Source: an uncultured Saprospiraceae bacterium
GTDB taxonomy: Bacteria; Bacteroidota; Bacteroidia; Chitinophagales; Saprospiraceae
Reading direction: 5' to 3'
Length of the DNA stretch: 59,558 nt
Assembly (NCBI GenBank): GCA_937941765.1
Contig: CALDGQ010000080.1
Location: 1 to 59,558, forward strand
Part shown: one piece after another, positions 45,310 through 53,256 of the stretch
Layout: the number at the start of each line of letters is the position of its first letter
Numbering within the stretch: the first letter of the stretch is position 1
Program-made: the position numbers and the translations under genes
The notes under the pieces: generated by a model
What the model was told of the DNA's origin: nothing
What the model saw: only the letters and a program-made list of their open reading frames with translations
The model's database searches: none

Positions 45310-47598
45310 ATGGATAAAAAGTCAATGAAAAAAGCAGCATTAGATTACCACTCAGAAGGGAGACCAGGTAAGATAGAAGTGATTCCAACTACAGAAACAT
45401 CCAACCAAAGAGATTTGTCCTTGGCATACTCGCCTGGTGTTGCTGAACCCTGTTTGGCTATTCGAGACAATGCGGAAGATGTCTACAAATATACGGCTAA
45501 AGGAAACTTGGTAGCAGTTATCAGCAACGGAACTGCAGTGTTGGGTTTAGGAGATATTGGAGCAGCGGCAGGTAAGCCGGTTATGGAAGGGAAAGGATTG
45601 TTGTTCAAAATATATGCAGATATTGATTGTTTTGATTTGGAATTGGATACAACTGATGTTGATGAATTTGTCAGAACGGTGAAGATTTTAGAACCAACAT
45701 TTGGGGGCGTTAATTTAGAAGATATTTCCGCACCTGCTTGTTTTGAAATAGAAGAGCGACTAAAAAAGGAATTGAACATTCCAGTTATGCATGATGACCA
45801 ACATGGAACTGCGATTATCAGCGGTGCAGCTTTGTTGAATGCATTAGAAATCGTCGGTAAGGATATTTCTGAGGTGAAAATTGTGATTAATGGAGCAGGC
45901 GCCTCTGCGATTTCTTGTACTAGAATATATGTTTCGCTTGGTGCTCAAAAAAAGAACATCTTCATGTATGACAGTAAAGGTTTGATACATGGGGATCGTG
46001 ATAATTTGAATGGTAAGAAACCCGAGTTTATCAATAACACGGTGCCTGCGAGTACTACTTTGTCAGAGATTTTGGAGGGTGCACATGTTTTTGTTGGATT
46101 ATCAAAGGGGAATGTCTTGAACAAAGAAATGATCAAACCAATGGCAAAAGATTGCATCATTTTCGCTATGGCCAATCCGACTCCTGAAATTAGTTATGAA
46201 GATGCCAAAGCATCAAGACCTGATTGTATCATGGCGACAGGTCGTTCTGATTATCCCAATCAAGTAAACAATGTGTTAGGTTTTCCATTTATCTTCCGAG
46301 GTGCATTGGATGTCCGTGCTTCAGAAATTAATGAAGCAATGAAATTAGCAGCCGTAAAGGCACTAGCAGATCTAGCCAAAAAACCAGTACCTGATATTGT
46401 CAACATGGCTTATGGGAATGCTAATTTGACCTTTAATAAAGATTATATCATTCCTAAACCGGTAGATCCAAGATTGATATCTACGGTTGCGCCAGCCGTT
46501 GCTAGAGCTGCCATGGATTCAGGAGTTGCCAAAACACCAATAAAAGATTGGGATGCTTATGAGACAGAACTGGATATTCGTTTAGGAAATGATAATCAAC
46601 TTTCAAAAGTAATCGAAACACGCGCAAAGCAAAAAGTGATGCGTGTTGTATTTGCAGATGCAGAAAACCTATCTGTTTTAAAAGCAGCGCAAGTAGTGGT
46701 AGAAGAAAAGATTGCGAAGCCAATACTATTAGGTAATCGAAAAGTAGTTCAGGGTATTATTGAAGAATACAATTTGTCTCTAGATAACGTGCCAGTCATT
46801 GATCCTAAGAATCCAGAAACAGAAAAGGAGTTTGCAAAACTATCGGAATATGCTGCCAATTTTTATGAAAAACGAAAACGAAAAGGAGTAAACTTATCAG
46901 AAGCACATGATGCCATGACGAGTAATAGCTACTACGGCTCTATGATGGTCGAAATGGGAAATGCAGATGCGATGATTGGTGGTTTAATGAAAAAATATCC
47001 ACATACGATACGGCCAGCATTGCAAGTGGTAGGCCCCAAAAAAGGAGTTAAAAAAGTAGCAGGTATTCATATTTTAATGACAAAATCTGGACCCATTTTC
47101 ATTGCAGATACAACGGTTAATCACGATTTGTCCGCAACAGATATTGCAGATATTACAGAGTTGGTAGCTGCTGAAGTTAGAAGATTTAATATTGTACCTA
47201 AAATTGCATTGGTTACTTATTCAAATTTCGGATCAGTATCAATAGGGGAGTCTGCTACCTTAATGAGAAAGGCAACAAACATCTTACATGAGCGTCACCC
47301 TGACTGGATTTTGGATGGTGAAATGCAAGCGCACATGGCATTGCAACCTGAAATTCGTCAACAGTTTTATCCATTCTCAAAATTAGGCGAACATAAAGCA
47401 AATGTCTTGGTGTTCCCAAATCTTTCTTCTGCTAATATCGCCTACAATTTATTTGGTAGCGTCACAGGACATGATGTGATGGGACCAATTTTGGTTGGCT
47501 TAGATAAACCGATTCATGTTTTGCAATTAGGTGCGACTGTGCGTGAGATTGTGGAGATGGTTGGGATTGCGGCGGTGCATGCTCAGGATGGTGCTTAG
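45310..47598 (+). CDS. maeB: NADP-dependent malic enzyme with phosphotransacetylase-like C-terminal domain
   Basis: 762 aa, the length of MaeB-type hybrid enzymes. Residues ~1-430 are the malic enzyme (SLAYSPGVAEPCLAI, YTAKGNLVAVISNGTAVLGL, MHDDQHGTAIISGAALLNAL, VINGAGASAISC). Residues ~430-762 resemble phosphotransacetylase (VFADAENLSVLKAAQVVVEE, SYYGSMMVEMGNADAMIGGL, NLSSANIAYNLFGSVTG) but in this protein class are regulatory and non-catalytic. It decarboxylates malate to pyruvate with NADPH formation, supplying reductant and linking acetyl-CoA metabolism to the TCA cycle. The upstream region carries element B. Confidence 0.93.
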   Translation: MDKKSMKKAALDYHSEGRPGKIEVIPTTETSNQRDLSLAYSPGVAEPCLAIRDNAEDVYKYTAKGNLVAVISNGTAVLGLGDIGAAAGKPVMEGKGLLFKIYADIDCFDLELDTTDVDEFVRTVKILEPTFGGVNLEDISAPACFEIEERLKKELNIPVMHDDQHGTAIISGAALLNALEIVGKDISEVKIVINGAGASAISCTRIYVSLGAQKKNIFMYDSKGLIHGDRDNLNGKKPEFINNTVPASTTLSEILEGAHVFVGLSKGNVLNKEMIKPMAKDCIIFAMANPTPEISYEDAKASRPDCIMATGRSDYPNQVNNVLGFPFIFRGALDVRASEINEAMKLAAVKALADLAKKPVPDIVNMAYGNANLTFNKDYIIPKPVDPRLISTVAPAVARAAMDSGVAKTPIKDWDAYETELDIRLGNDNQLSKVIETRAKQKVMRVVFADAENLSVLKAAQVVVEEKIAKPILLGNRKVVQGIIEEYNLSLDNVPVIDPKNPETEKEFAKLSEYAANFYEKRKRKGVNLSEAHDAMTSNSYYGSMMVEMGNADAMIGGLMKKYPHTIRPALQVVGPKKGVKKVAGIHILMTKSGPIFIADTTVNHDLSATDIADITELVAAEVRRFNIVPKIALVTYSNFGSVSIGESATLMRKATNILHERHPDWILDGEMQAHMALQPEIRQQFYPFSKLGEHKANVLVFPNLSSANIAYNLFGSVTGHDVMGPILVGLDKPIHVLQLGATVREIVEMVGIAAVHAQDGA

Positions 47599-47628
47599 GA
47601 AATAACTATATCTTTTGAATCAGTCAAT

Positions 47629-47949
47629 ATGGCATTACCAAAAAAAGGACAACGCAAAATAATAGTTAACGAACAGGTTTTCTATTGGAAAGTCAGAAAA
47701 AAGATATCTCATAATGAAGCTCACGATGATCGTTTGGGAATAGCAATTCAAGCTGATTCAGATGGACAAATACTTTGGGCAAAGTTAGATTATTCGCGAT
47801 CAGGTACAGGTTACGAAACCAAGAAAGTTCTCCAAATCAAACCCAATTTGATTAGGAAATGCATATTGAAAGCAATAGACAAAGGCTGGGAATATAATTC
47901 AAAAGGGAAATTAATGGAGCTTGATTGTACAGAATTTGAACAGGAATAA
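47629..47949 (+). CDS. Small conserved-looking protein of unknown function
   Basis: 106 aa, Lys-rich, no signal peptide or membrane segment. The sequence has an N-terminal basic strand-rich part (KKGQRKIIVNEQVFYWKVRK), a GIAIQADSDGQILWAKLDY strand pair and a C-terminal helix (LIRKCILKAIDKGWEYNSKG). I do not recognise the family. It starts 30 bp after the malic enzyme stop codon and may be co-transcribed with it. Confidence 0.65.
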   Translation: MALPKKGQRKIIVNEQVFYWKVRKKISHNEAHDDRLGIAIQADSDGQILWAKLDYSRSGTGYETKKVLQIKPNLIRKCILKAIDKGWEYNSKGKLMELDCTEFEQE

Positions 47950-48001
47950 CTGAAATAATTTTCTCAATGCTCAGATCATTTGCAGTGGTTGTTTTGTGAC
48001 G

Positions 48002-49327
48002 CTATTCTTTTCGAGCATTGTTCAAATAGTAAAAAAACAAAGGCATAAATATCAACAACGTACTTGCACAGGCAACTAATTCCGCATAAGCCAATCCAAA
48101 AACGCCATAAGTCTTCGTCCAATAATGAGCAGCTATCAATTCAATTGCAACAAAGCATACACTATTTATCACTAGCATAGCGGATTTGTCGACACTGATA
48201 AATCCAATTTGAGCCAGCTTTGGAGCTATAAAAATAGCAAGTATCACCGATCCTAATAAAAGTAATGAATGGATATCACCATATAATTCTGAGTCAATAT
48301 TTTCAAATAAATTAATCAACTGATAAGGAAAGAAACACATTAAAACGATTCCTACCAGATGTATAATTCCGATCCAAGCAGTGGCAGCCCAGTAAATTGG
48401 AAAATATTCCTTCGTCGCTTTGTCTCTTAAAGCATTGCCTAGATAAATAATAAATCCACCGGATAATCCTCTTGTCGTCATAATGATGACTTCCATGATT
48501 TGACGGAATACCGCATAGGTAACCAATGAAGTAGCTGAAATGCCCAATGCCATTTTGTTCAACAAAATTCCAGTTATACTAAAAATTACTATCGACATAA
48601 ATATCAATAAAGTCGTCAAGGTCAATTGTCCAAAAGATCTTAAAAATGCTTTATTAAAAATGGTAGGATAGGGAGTTTTAAAATAACTTTCATTTTTTAA
48701 AGGTATAATACTTAACAATACTCCAACAGTGAAAACACCCATAGTAGAATAGGCCAATCCTTCAACACCCCATGGAAAAATTTGTGTAAATAAATAATCC
48801 AGCAAAACATTAATAGCCAAAATAGTCAATACAATATAGATACCTGCTTTCTGCTTTTCAAGAATGGTCAAAAACTGAATCGTTAATGAAAACAAAATTT
48901 GGACAGGAAAAGTCCACAAGATCACGTTCCAATATTTCCTAAATTCAAAAGGAATTAAAGATCCAGATTTAAGTTCTTGCAATCCAGCAACTCTTTCAAT
49001 CATATCCATCTCAAAAATCGCAGTGTACAGAAAGATAAGCATACTAATAAAAGACAACAAAAAACTTGCGGAAATCAGTCTTTTAATATTCACCAATTCT
49101 TTCTCCTTAGAAACCAAATCCGCAATAGCTGCTGCCAACCCAATCCCAATACCTGTACCAACGCCCATAATCGGGACTGTCAAAAAAACGGCTTCATAAG
49201 ATTCAATAGAAACCCGAGTTGCAAAAAGACTGTCGATGAAAACGAGTAGGGTACCTGAAGCAGTTGCTAAGGTTAGTGGGAAGGAGATTTTTCCTATTTG
49301 GTAGAAGTGGGTTTTGAAGTTTTTCAA
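48002..49327 (-). CDS. MATE-family multidrug/metabolite efflux transporter
   Basis: 441 aa with about twelve transmembrane helices. The N-terminal ISFPLTLATASGTLLVFIDS and the loop VPIMGVGTGIGIGLAAAIAD (~52-71) with FPVQILFSLTIQFLTILEKQ (~130-149) fit the NorM/MatE pattern of two six-helix bundles. Family members export drugs or metabolites in exchange for Na+ or H+. It is transcribed leftward and converges with the small gene at 47629. No partner is evident. Confidence 0.7.
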   Translation of the reverse strand: MKNFKTHFYQIGKISFPLTLATASGTLLVFIDSLFATRVSIESYEAVFLTVPIMGVGTGIGIGLAAAIADLVSKEKELVNIKRLISASFLLSFISMLIFLYTAIFEMDMIERVAGLQELKSGSLIPFEFRKYWNVILWTFPVQILFSLTIQFLTILEKQKAGIYIVLTILAINVLLDYLFTQIFPWGVEGLAYSTMGVFTVGVLLSIIPLKNESYFKTPYPTIFNKAFLRSFGQLTLTTLLIFMSIVIFSITGILLNKMALGISATSLVTYAVFRQIMEVIIMTTRGLSGGFIIYLGNALRDKATKEYFPIYWAATAWIGIIHLVGIVLMCFFPYQLINLFENIDSELYGDIHSLLLLGSVILAIFIAPKLAQIGFISVDKSAMLVINSVCFVAIELIAAHYWTKTYGVFGLAYAELVACASTLLIFMPLFFYYLNNARKE

Positions 49328-49384
49328 ATTTTAGTGTAATACAGCAAATTTTAAGAAAAATAACAATTTAATTGCAGAAACTGC

Positions 49385-49843
49385 TCATTTACCTTTGTTC
49401 TTTGCTCGAAAACTATCCGTTTGACTATGACAATTTGGACAAAGCATTAAAAGGTTTTCTAATAAATGATTAGTTCTATCTCCATCTATATGATGTAATT
49501 CCATTTGTAGTTTTTTATTATTCCAATTTTTAACACCACAACTTTCACATTGGTTGATTTTAATGGATTCGCCTAACAATCTTTGTTTTAATTTGTAAGA
49601 CTGATAATGAGGATATTTTCCTTTCACTATTATCTCTTCGATTGGAATTTTAGGAACGTTTTTTCGAATACTGATTCCTGCTTGATTAGGTTTATAACAA
49701 CCTAATTCCAAAGCTCGCTTTTTAAAAGAATTAAAATGTAATTTCAATTTTGACGCAGCTTCTGCCATGGATTTTGATGAATTAGAAATCTCGATGAAGG
49801 TTTGATTATCAATTCTATCTTTTACAAACCACTTTTTTTTCAT
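49385..49843 (-). CDS. HNH endonuclease-domain protein
   Basis: 152 aa. The N-terminal half has a helix-turn-helix-like stretch (MAEAASKLKLHFNSFKKRAL) that probably contacts DNA. The C-terminal half is an HNH domain with two zinc-binding CxxC pairs (CESCGV, CPNCHS) and the core LQMELHHIDGDRTNHLLENL. This arrangement occurs in phage-like and mobile nucleases. It lies 183 bp downstream of the intron-containing tRNA-Leu gene and on the same strand. Confidence 0.8.
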   Translation of the reverse strand: MKKKWFVKDRIDNQTFIEISNSSKSMAEAASKLKLHFNSFKKRALELGCYKPNQAGISIRKNVPKIPIEEIIVKGKYPHYQSYKLKQRLLGESIKINQCESCGVKNWNNKKLQMELHHIDGDRTNHLLENLLMLCPNCHSQTDSFRAKNKGK

Positions 49844-49874
49844 TTCTGATATGTTTAAAGTTATAACAACATCG

Positions 49875-49929
49875 TTGATTCTTAGATTTCGGTAAACGTG
49901 GCATAAATTAATGGTTTTGTAAGAATCAA
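49875..49929. repeat. Inverted repeat upstream of the HNH gene
   Basis: TTGATTCTTA (49875-49884) and TAAGAATCAA (49920-49929) are perfect 10-bp complements separated by 35 bases. They lie between the HNH start codon and the tRNA terminator. They could be an operator or the end of a small mobile unit. Confidence 0.35.
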
Positions 49930-49993
49930 TCCCGTAAAAAAATTACACTAGCGTTATCTGATTAAAATAAAATTAATAAATCATAAACAAAAA

Positions 49994-50017
49994 AAGCCTT
50001 CCCGAATGGGAAGGCTT
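49994..50017 (-). terminator. Terminator of the tRNA unit
   Basis: AAGCCTTCCC-GAAT-GGGAAGGCTT is a perfect 10-bp stem followed, reading leftward, by a T-run. It lies 9 bp past the 3' end of the tRNA-Leu. Confidence 0.9.
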
Positions 50018-50026
50018 AACAAGTTG

Positions 50027-50380
50027 TACCCGAGGCGGGACTTGAACCCGCACGCTCCGAAGAGCACAGGATTTTCTTACCAGCTACAGCTTTAGCTGCT
50101 ACTGTCTTCCGATAATTATCGGAAGCGAGCATTTGTGGTCTGGACTTTCTCTTTACCATGTATTGACGAATCAATATTTAGGCACTTCCCGTCAAGTCTC
50201 TACACCTTTTCCAAAAATGAATTTGGAACTTGGCTCGGGATTACCAACAGCACGATCTGTAAGGCTTCCCCGAATTTGAGAAGTTCTACTTCCCGAATTT
50301 CTTCGGGAGCACTCAATTTATTATTCTCGAAAGAATAAAACGTTTAAGTCCGGCGTGTCTACCAATTCCACCACTCGGGC
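50027..50380 (-). tRNA. tRNA-Leu(UAA) interrupted by a group I intron
   Basis: Exon 1 is 50346-50380 and exon 2 is 50027-50075, together 84 nt. The acceptor stem is GCCCGAG/CTCGGGT, with a class II variable arm (GTGCTCTTCGGAGCG), T arm GCGGGTTCAAGTCCCGC and no encoded CCA. Spliced, the anticodon loop reads CUUAAAA with anticodon UAA. Exon 1 ends after U34 and exon 2 begins at A35, the same insertion point as the well-known cyanobacterial and plastid tRNA-Leu introns. The anticodon stem has one mismatch (28-42). It is transcribed leftward with tRNA-Gly and followed by a strong terminator. Confidence 0.88.
50076..50345 (-). other. Group I intron (270 nt) within tRNA-Leu(UAA)
   Basis: The intron begins after U and ends in G. 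P1 can form between exon-intron ACUU|AA and UUGAGU (50311-50316), with a U-G pair at the splice site. A UUCG-capped hairpin (50321-50338) and a GAAA-capped hairpin (50292-50307) follow. Core elements: P-like GGTAATCCCGAGCCAAG (50229-50245), R-like GGTGTAGAGACTTGACGGG (50188-50206), and S-like AGAAAGTCCAGACC (50137-50150), which pairs with R to form P7. A perfect 20-bp palindrome hairpin lies at 50106-50125. No protein is encoded inside, so the intron lacks its own homing nuclease. Confidence 0.85.
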
Positions 50381-50394
50381 ATCCTGTTTTAAAG

Positions 50395-50413
50395 GAGGAC
50401 GATTGAAGTCCTC
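50395..50413 (-). other. Short hairpin upstream of tRNA-Leu
   Basis: GAGGAC-TTCAATC-GTCCTC on the minus strand, followed by CTTTAAAA. It is either a second, weak terminator or a processing hairpin between the tRNA-Gly tail and tRNA-Leu. Confidence 0.4.
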
Positions 50414-50440
50414 AAAAAACAAAGCCTTCACTGCTGAAGG
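50413..50440 (-). terminator. Terminator-like hairpin after the tRNA-Gly tail
   Basis: CCTTCA-GCAG-TGAAGG (50425-50440) is followed leftward by CTTTGTTTTTTG. It lies between the tRNA 3' remnants and tRNA-Leu, so the two tRNAs may be separate units or attenuated. Confidence 0.6.
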
Positions 50441-50454
50441 TTTAAATCTTATTA

Positions 50455-50480
50455 GGGTGGAAGACGGGATTCGATCCCTT
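50455..50480 (-). repeat. tRNA 3'-end remnant 2 (T arm plus acceptor strand)
   Basis: The minus strand reads AAGGGATCGAATCCCGTC then TTCCACCC, a T arm with an acceptor-like tail. It shares TCGAATCCCGTCTT with the intact tRNA-Gly 3' end. There is no room for the 5' half of a tRNA. Confidence 0.65.
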
Positions 50481-50490
50481 GACCCTAATT

Positions 50491-50516
50491 GCGGAAGAGG
50501 AGGGATTCGCACCCCC
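50491..50516 (-). repeat. tRNA 3'-end remnant 1 (T arm plus acceptor strand)
   Basis: The minus strand reads GGGGGTGCGAATCCCTCC then TCTTCCGC, again a T-arm-like stem-loop followed by an acceptor-like strand. It lies between tRNA-Gly and remnant 2. It looks like a scar of repeated integration or recombination at a tRNA 3' end. Confidence 0.6.
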
Positions 50517-50529
50517 AATATTCCACTTG

Positions 50530-50602
<73 letters not shown>

Positions 50603-50776
50603 TTAAAACTGCTTAACCTAATCTTCTTCTTCAAGACGATTATATATGCGATTTTGTGTTTCAAACACTACGCTTATCGTTAAGCACCGCAAATATATAC
50701 TATTCTACGAGAAATTATCAAAAAATTTGAAGTGAATTACTAACGTTTTTTGAAATCGGTTTCGTTCCCAAATAGC

Positions 50777-51415
50777 TTACAATTCTATTTCCGCATCATA
50801 ATCAAAATAAAAGGGCTGACCTAAGCTTACTAGGATCAATCCAGCTTTATTTTTCTTAACAATTCGGTCAATTACCTCAGTTGCGATCCGAATATTATCC
50901 AAATCTAAATGACTGAATGGCTCATCTAATAATAAGAAATCGAAAGGTTGGCACAAAGCCCGAATAATTGCTACCCGTTGTTGTTGTCCATATGACAAGA
51001 TATTGCACGGCTTTTCCAAGATATCAGCGATTCCTAAGGCTTTGGCCATCTCATCAATTTCGCTTTGAGTAATGTCAGAACCCAAATCCCATTTCAATTG
51101 GATATTTTCTCTGGCTGTCAATTTTCCAAAAAGCCGTAAATCTTGAAATACAATAGAAACTTTGGTTTGTCTCAATTCCGACCAGTCATCTACATCAAAT
51201 TGCTTGGCATCGGTTCCATCAAATAGCAAGTTGCCTTGATAGTCCGTACGCATACCATATAATAGGTGTATCAATGTCGTTTTACCAGTTCCAGAAGGCG
51301 CTTTAATTAAATAGTATTTGCCTTTTTTGAAAGTACATTCCTTATCCCACATCTCCGAAATCTTGACAGCTTCAGGTGCCAGTGGAGTAGGTTTTATTTT
51401 ATTGAGTGTTATCAT
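50777..51415 (-). CDS. ABC-transporter ATP-binding protein
   Basis: 212 aa, a single nucleotide-binding domain. Walker A is APSGTGKTT (~39-47), the Q-loop is VFQDLRLFG, the signature is LSYGQQQR, Walker B is FLLLDEPFSHLD, and the C-terminal switch region reads LVSLGQPF, so the usual His is replaced. The size and the VFQDLRLF motif resemble FtsE/LolD-type ATPases. No permease gene is adjacent; the partner must be elsewhere. The loss of the switch His would be unusual for an active ATPase and deserves checking by alignment. Confidence 0.85.
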   Translation of the reverse strand: MITLNKIKPTPLAPEAVKISEMWDKECTFKKGKYYLIKAPSGTGKTTLIHLLYGMRTDYQGNLLFDGTDAKQFDVDDWSELRQTKVSIVFQDLRLFGKLTARENIQLKWDLGSDITQSEIDEMAKALGIADILEKPCNILSYGQQQRVAIIRALCQPFDFLLLDEPFSHLDLDNIRIATEVIDRIVKKNKAGLILVSLGQPFYFDYDAEIEL

Positions 51416-51419
51416 TTTT

Positions 51420-51580
51420 ATTAGTATTTAGATCGCTTTGCTTTTAGTAGTTGGTAGTTAGACTGACCGTTTATTTGCAATCAGGAATTGAGCAGGTGAT
51501 TCAATAATTACGAACTCAATTCCTGCACACGTATGAACGATAATCTAACTACTAAATACTATTTACTATCTACTAAATCG
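51420..51580. repeat. Iterated-word intergenic hairpin (element F)
   Basis: The left arm contains TTAGTAGTTGGTAGTTAGA and the right arm TCTAACTACTAAATACT plus repeats of ACTATCTACTAAAT. An inner perfect pair CAGGAATTGAG (51482-51492) / CTCAATTCCTG (51515-51525) is followed by CACACGTATGAACG, which resembles the core of element D. It fills the gap between the DUF4836 stop codon and the ABC gene start and overlaps the last codons of the former. Confidence 0.75.
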
Positions 51581-53132
51581 CTTTCTTAGAACGAGTCTGT
51601 CCTTTCTGTTTCAAAAAATTCTTATTCAGCATCTCCATTAACAACTTCAAACTATTTTTACTTTTATCTTCAAATTCCATATTGAATTTTGCATCATTTC
51701 TTGCTGCACTTATAATCAAATCTGTCAAAGCACCAGCATCGACATTGTCGCTATATCGCTTTGCTGTTTCTGCATCCAAATAAGCTGAAAATATATTTCC
51801 CATTATATTGTTGTTAATTTCCTTGTCGATCTTTTTAACACCAGAAAATAAACCACCTCTTACATTATCCAGCATTTCTTTATCACCAGAAATAAATAGC
51901 ATATCGTCATGAATCATTAGCCAAGCAAATTTATCAATATCCATATCCATTCCTTTGAACTTGAAATTTTTAAATTCACGTGCATCAAACTGATACATTC
52001 CTTTGCTTTCCTTTTTCAAAACTTCATAATCTTCCCCTAGTGTGATGATCTTATTAAATACGGATTCATCACGAATCGGTGTTGCAAAAAGACCTTTCTG
52101 TTTTTCATCATTATCGTTGTTGTAAGCGGCAATAACCAAGTCTCCATCAAAAGCTTTGGTGATGTCATCAATCGTCAAACCATATTCTTTCATGGCAAAA
52201 TTCGCCAGATTTTTATTACTAGGTCGATCTGATAATACTCGATTGACACCTGCCATATCCAATGCAGCTGACATAACAAATGCTAAATTTTCGGCAGGAA
52301 TATATTTGGAAAAATTCGTCTTTACTTTGTTTTTAAAAAGCTTGTCAATATCTTTTGTCAATCCTGAATTCAAATTGAAAATAGATTCAGAAACCATCTC
52401 ACCATCATTGAAATCAACATACCCGTTTAAGAAATTATCTTTTAATGCATCCGGATCTATTTTTGCAAAACTCAATGCCAATGCTGCTTCTGAACTTTCA
52501 GCAATTCCATTACTACTAATCCAAGTAGTGATATCATGATCTCCTTTCATTGATTTTTTGAAATCTTTATTTCCAGAAATGGATTTTTGTTCACCAGAAT
52601 AAAGTAATGAAACATTTTCCTCGTTTTTACTTCTTTTACTGCCTCCACCGATCATACCATGTTGACCATTCCAAGAGACCACCATTCCTTTTTTTGAAAC
52701 CAAACTATGTCCACCTTTGTTTTCGATATTATTTAATCCGGCAGAACTAACCATTGCTTGAAAAGCACTTTCATCTGCAATATCAAAATACATTCCACCA
52801 AAACTATTGCTGATATTTTTTCCTTCCACATCATAAGCGAAGTATATATTTTTCGTCAAATCCACACCTGACTTTGTAGGATCTTTTAGTATAGCTGCTA
52901 GTGCTGGATTTTCATCACCGACCTGCTCAACTAAGTCCTGATAAAAAGCCATATTTTTCACTTCTTCAAAATCCATTTTGTCCATTAATTGTTGTATATC
53001 TATAGAAGTGACCATAGATGCATCTTCTGGTACCAAAGCAAGACTATCTGTATCGTAAGAAACATCTTGTTTGCAAGCAGTAAATACTAACAGGAACGCG
53101 ATAATTGGAAAAAAATAATTTGAACGTGTCAT
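51573..53132 (-). CDS. DUF4836-family lipoprotein
   Basis: 519 aa. The signal peptide has a lipobox (LLVFTAC, Cys20). The following region, DSLALVPEDASMVTSIDIQQLMDKMDF (split across the N-terminal domain), is the characteristic start of the Bacteroidota DUF4836 family. Later landmarks are YFDIADESAFQAMVSSA, WNGQHGMIGG and DGDLVIAAYN. Function unknown; members are abundant outer-membrane-associated lipoproteins. It is transcribed leftward, divergent from the flavoprotein at 53257, and probably upstream of the ABC gene in one unit, with element F between them. Confidence 0.8.
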   Translation of the reverse strand: MTRSNYFFPIIAFLLVFTACKQDVSYDTDSLALVPEDASMVTSIDIQQLMDKMDFEEVKNMAFYQDLVEQVGDENPALAAILKDPTKSGVDLTKNIYFAYDVEGKNISNSFGGMYFDIADESAFQAMVSSAGLNNIENKGGHSLVSKKGMVVSWNGQHGMIGGGSKRSKNEENVSLLYSGEQKSISGNKDFKKSMKGDHDITTWISSNGIAESSEAALALSFAKIDPDALKDNFLNGYVDFNDGEMVSESIFNLNSGLTKDIDKLFKNKVKTNFSKYIPAENLAFVMSAALDMAGVNRVLSDRPSNKNLANFAMKEYGLTIDDITKAFDGDLVIAAYNNDNDEKQKGLFATPIRDESVFNKIITLGEDYEVLKKESKGMYQFDAREFKNFKFKGMDMDIDKFAWLMIHDDMLFISGDKEMLDNVRGGLFSGVKKIDKEINNNIMGNIFSAYLDAETAKRYSDNVDAGALTDLIISAARNDAKFNMEFEDKSKNSLKLLMEMLNKNFLKQKGQTRSKKAI

Positions 53133-53256
53133 TAAAGTTTATTTTTGTTGATAATCTACTTAGTACACAATGTATATTACTTTGCCGATATTGTGTCATT
53201 ACTTGGATAAAAACGTCTAAATATTCGACCTTCAATAGGAATGGAAAACTAGAATT

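Noticed and set aside
50455..50529. A third intact tRNA between tRNA-Gly and tRNA-Leu
   Set aside because: Two T-arm/acceptor segments are present, but the 75 bp contain no D arm or anticodon arm.
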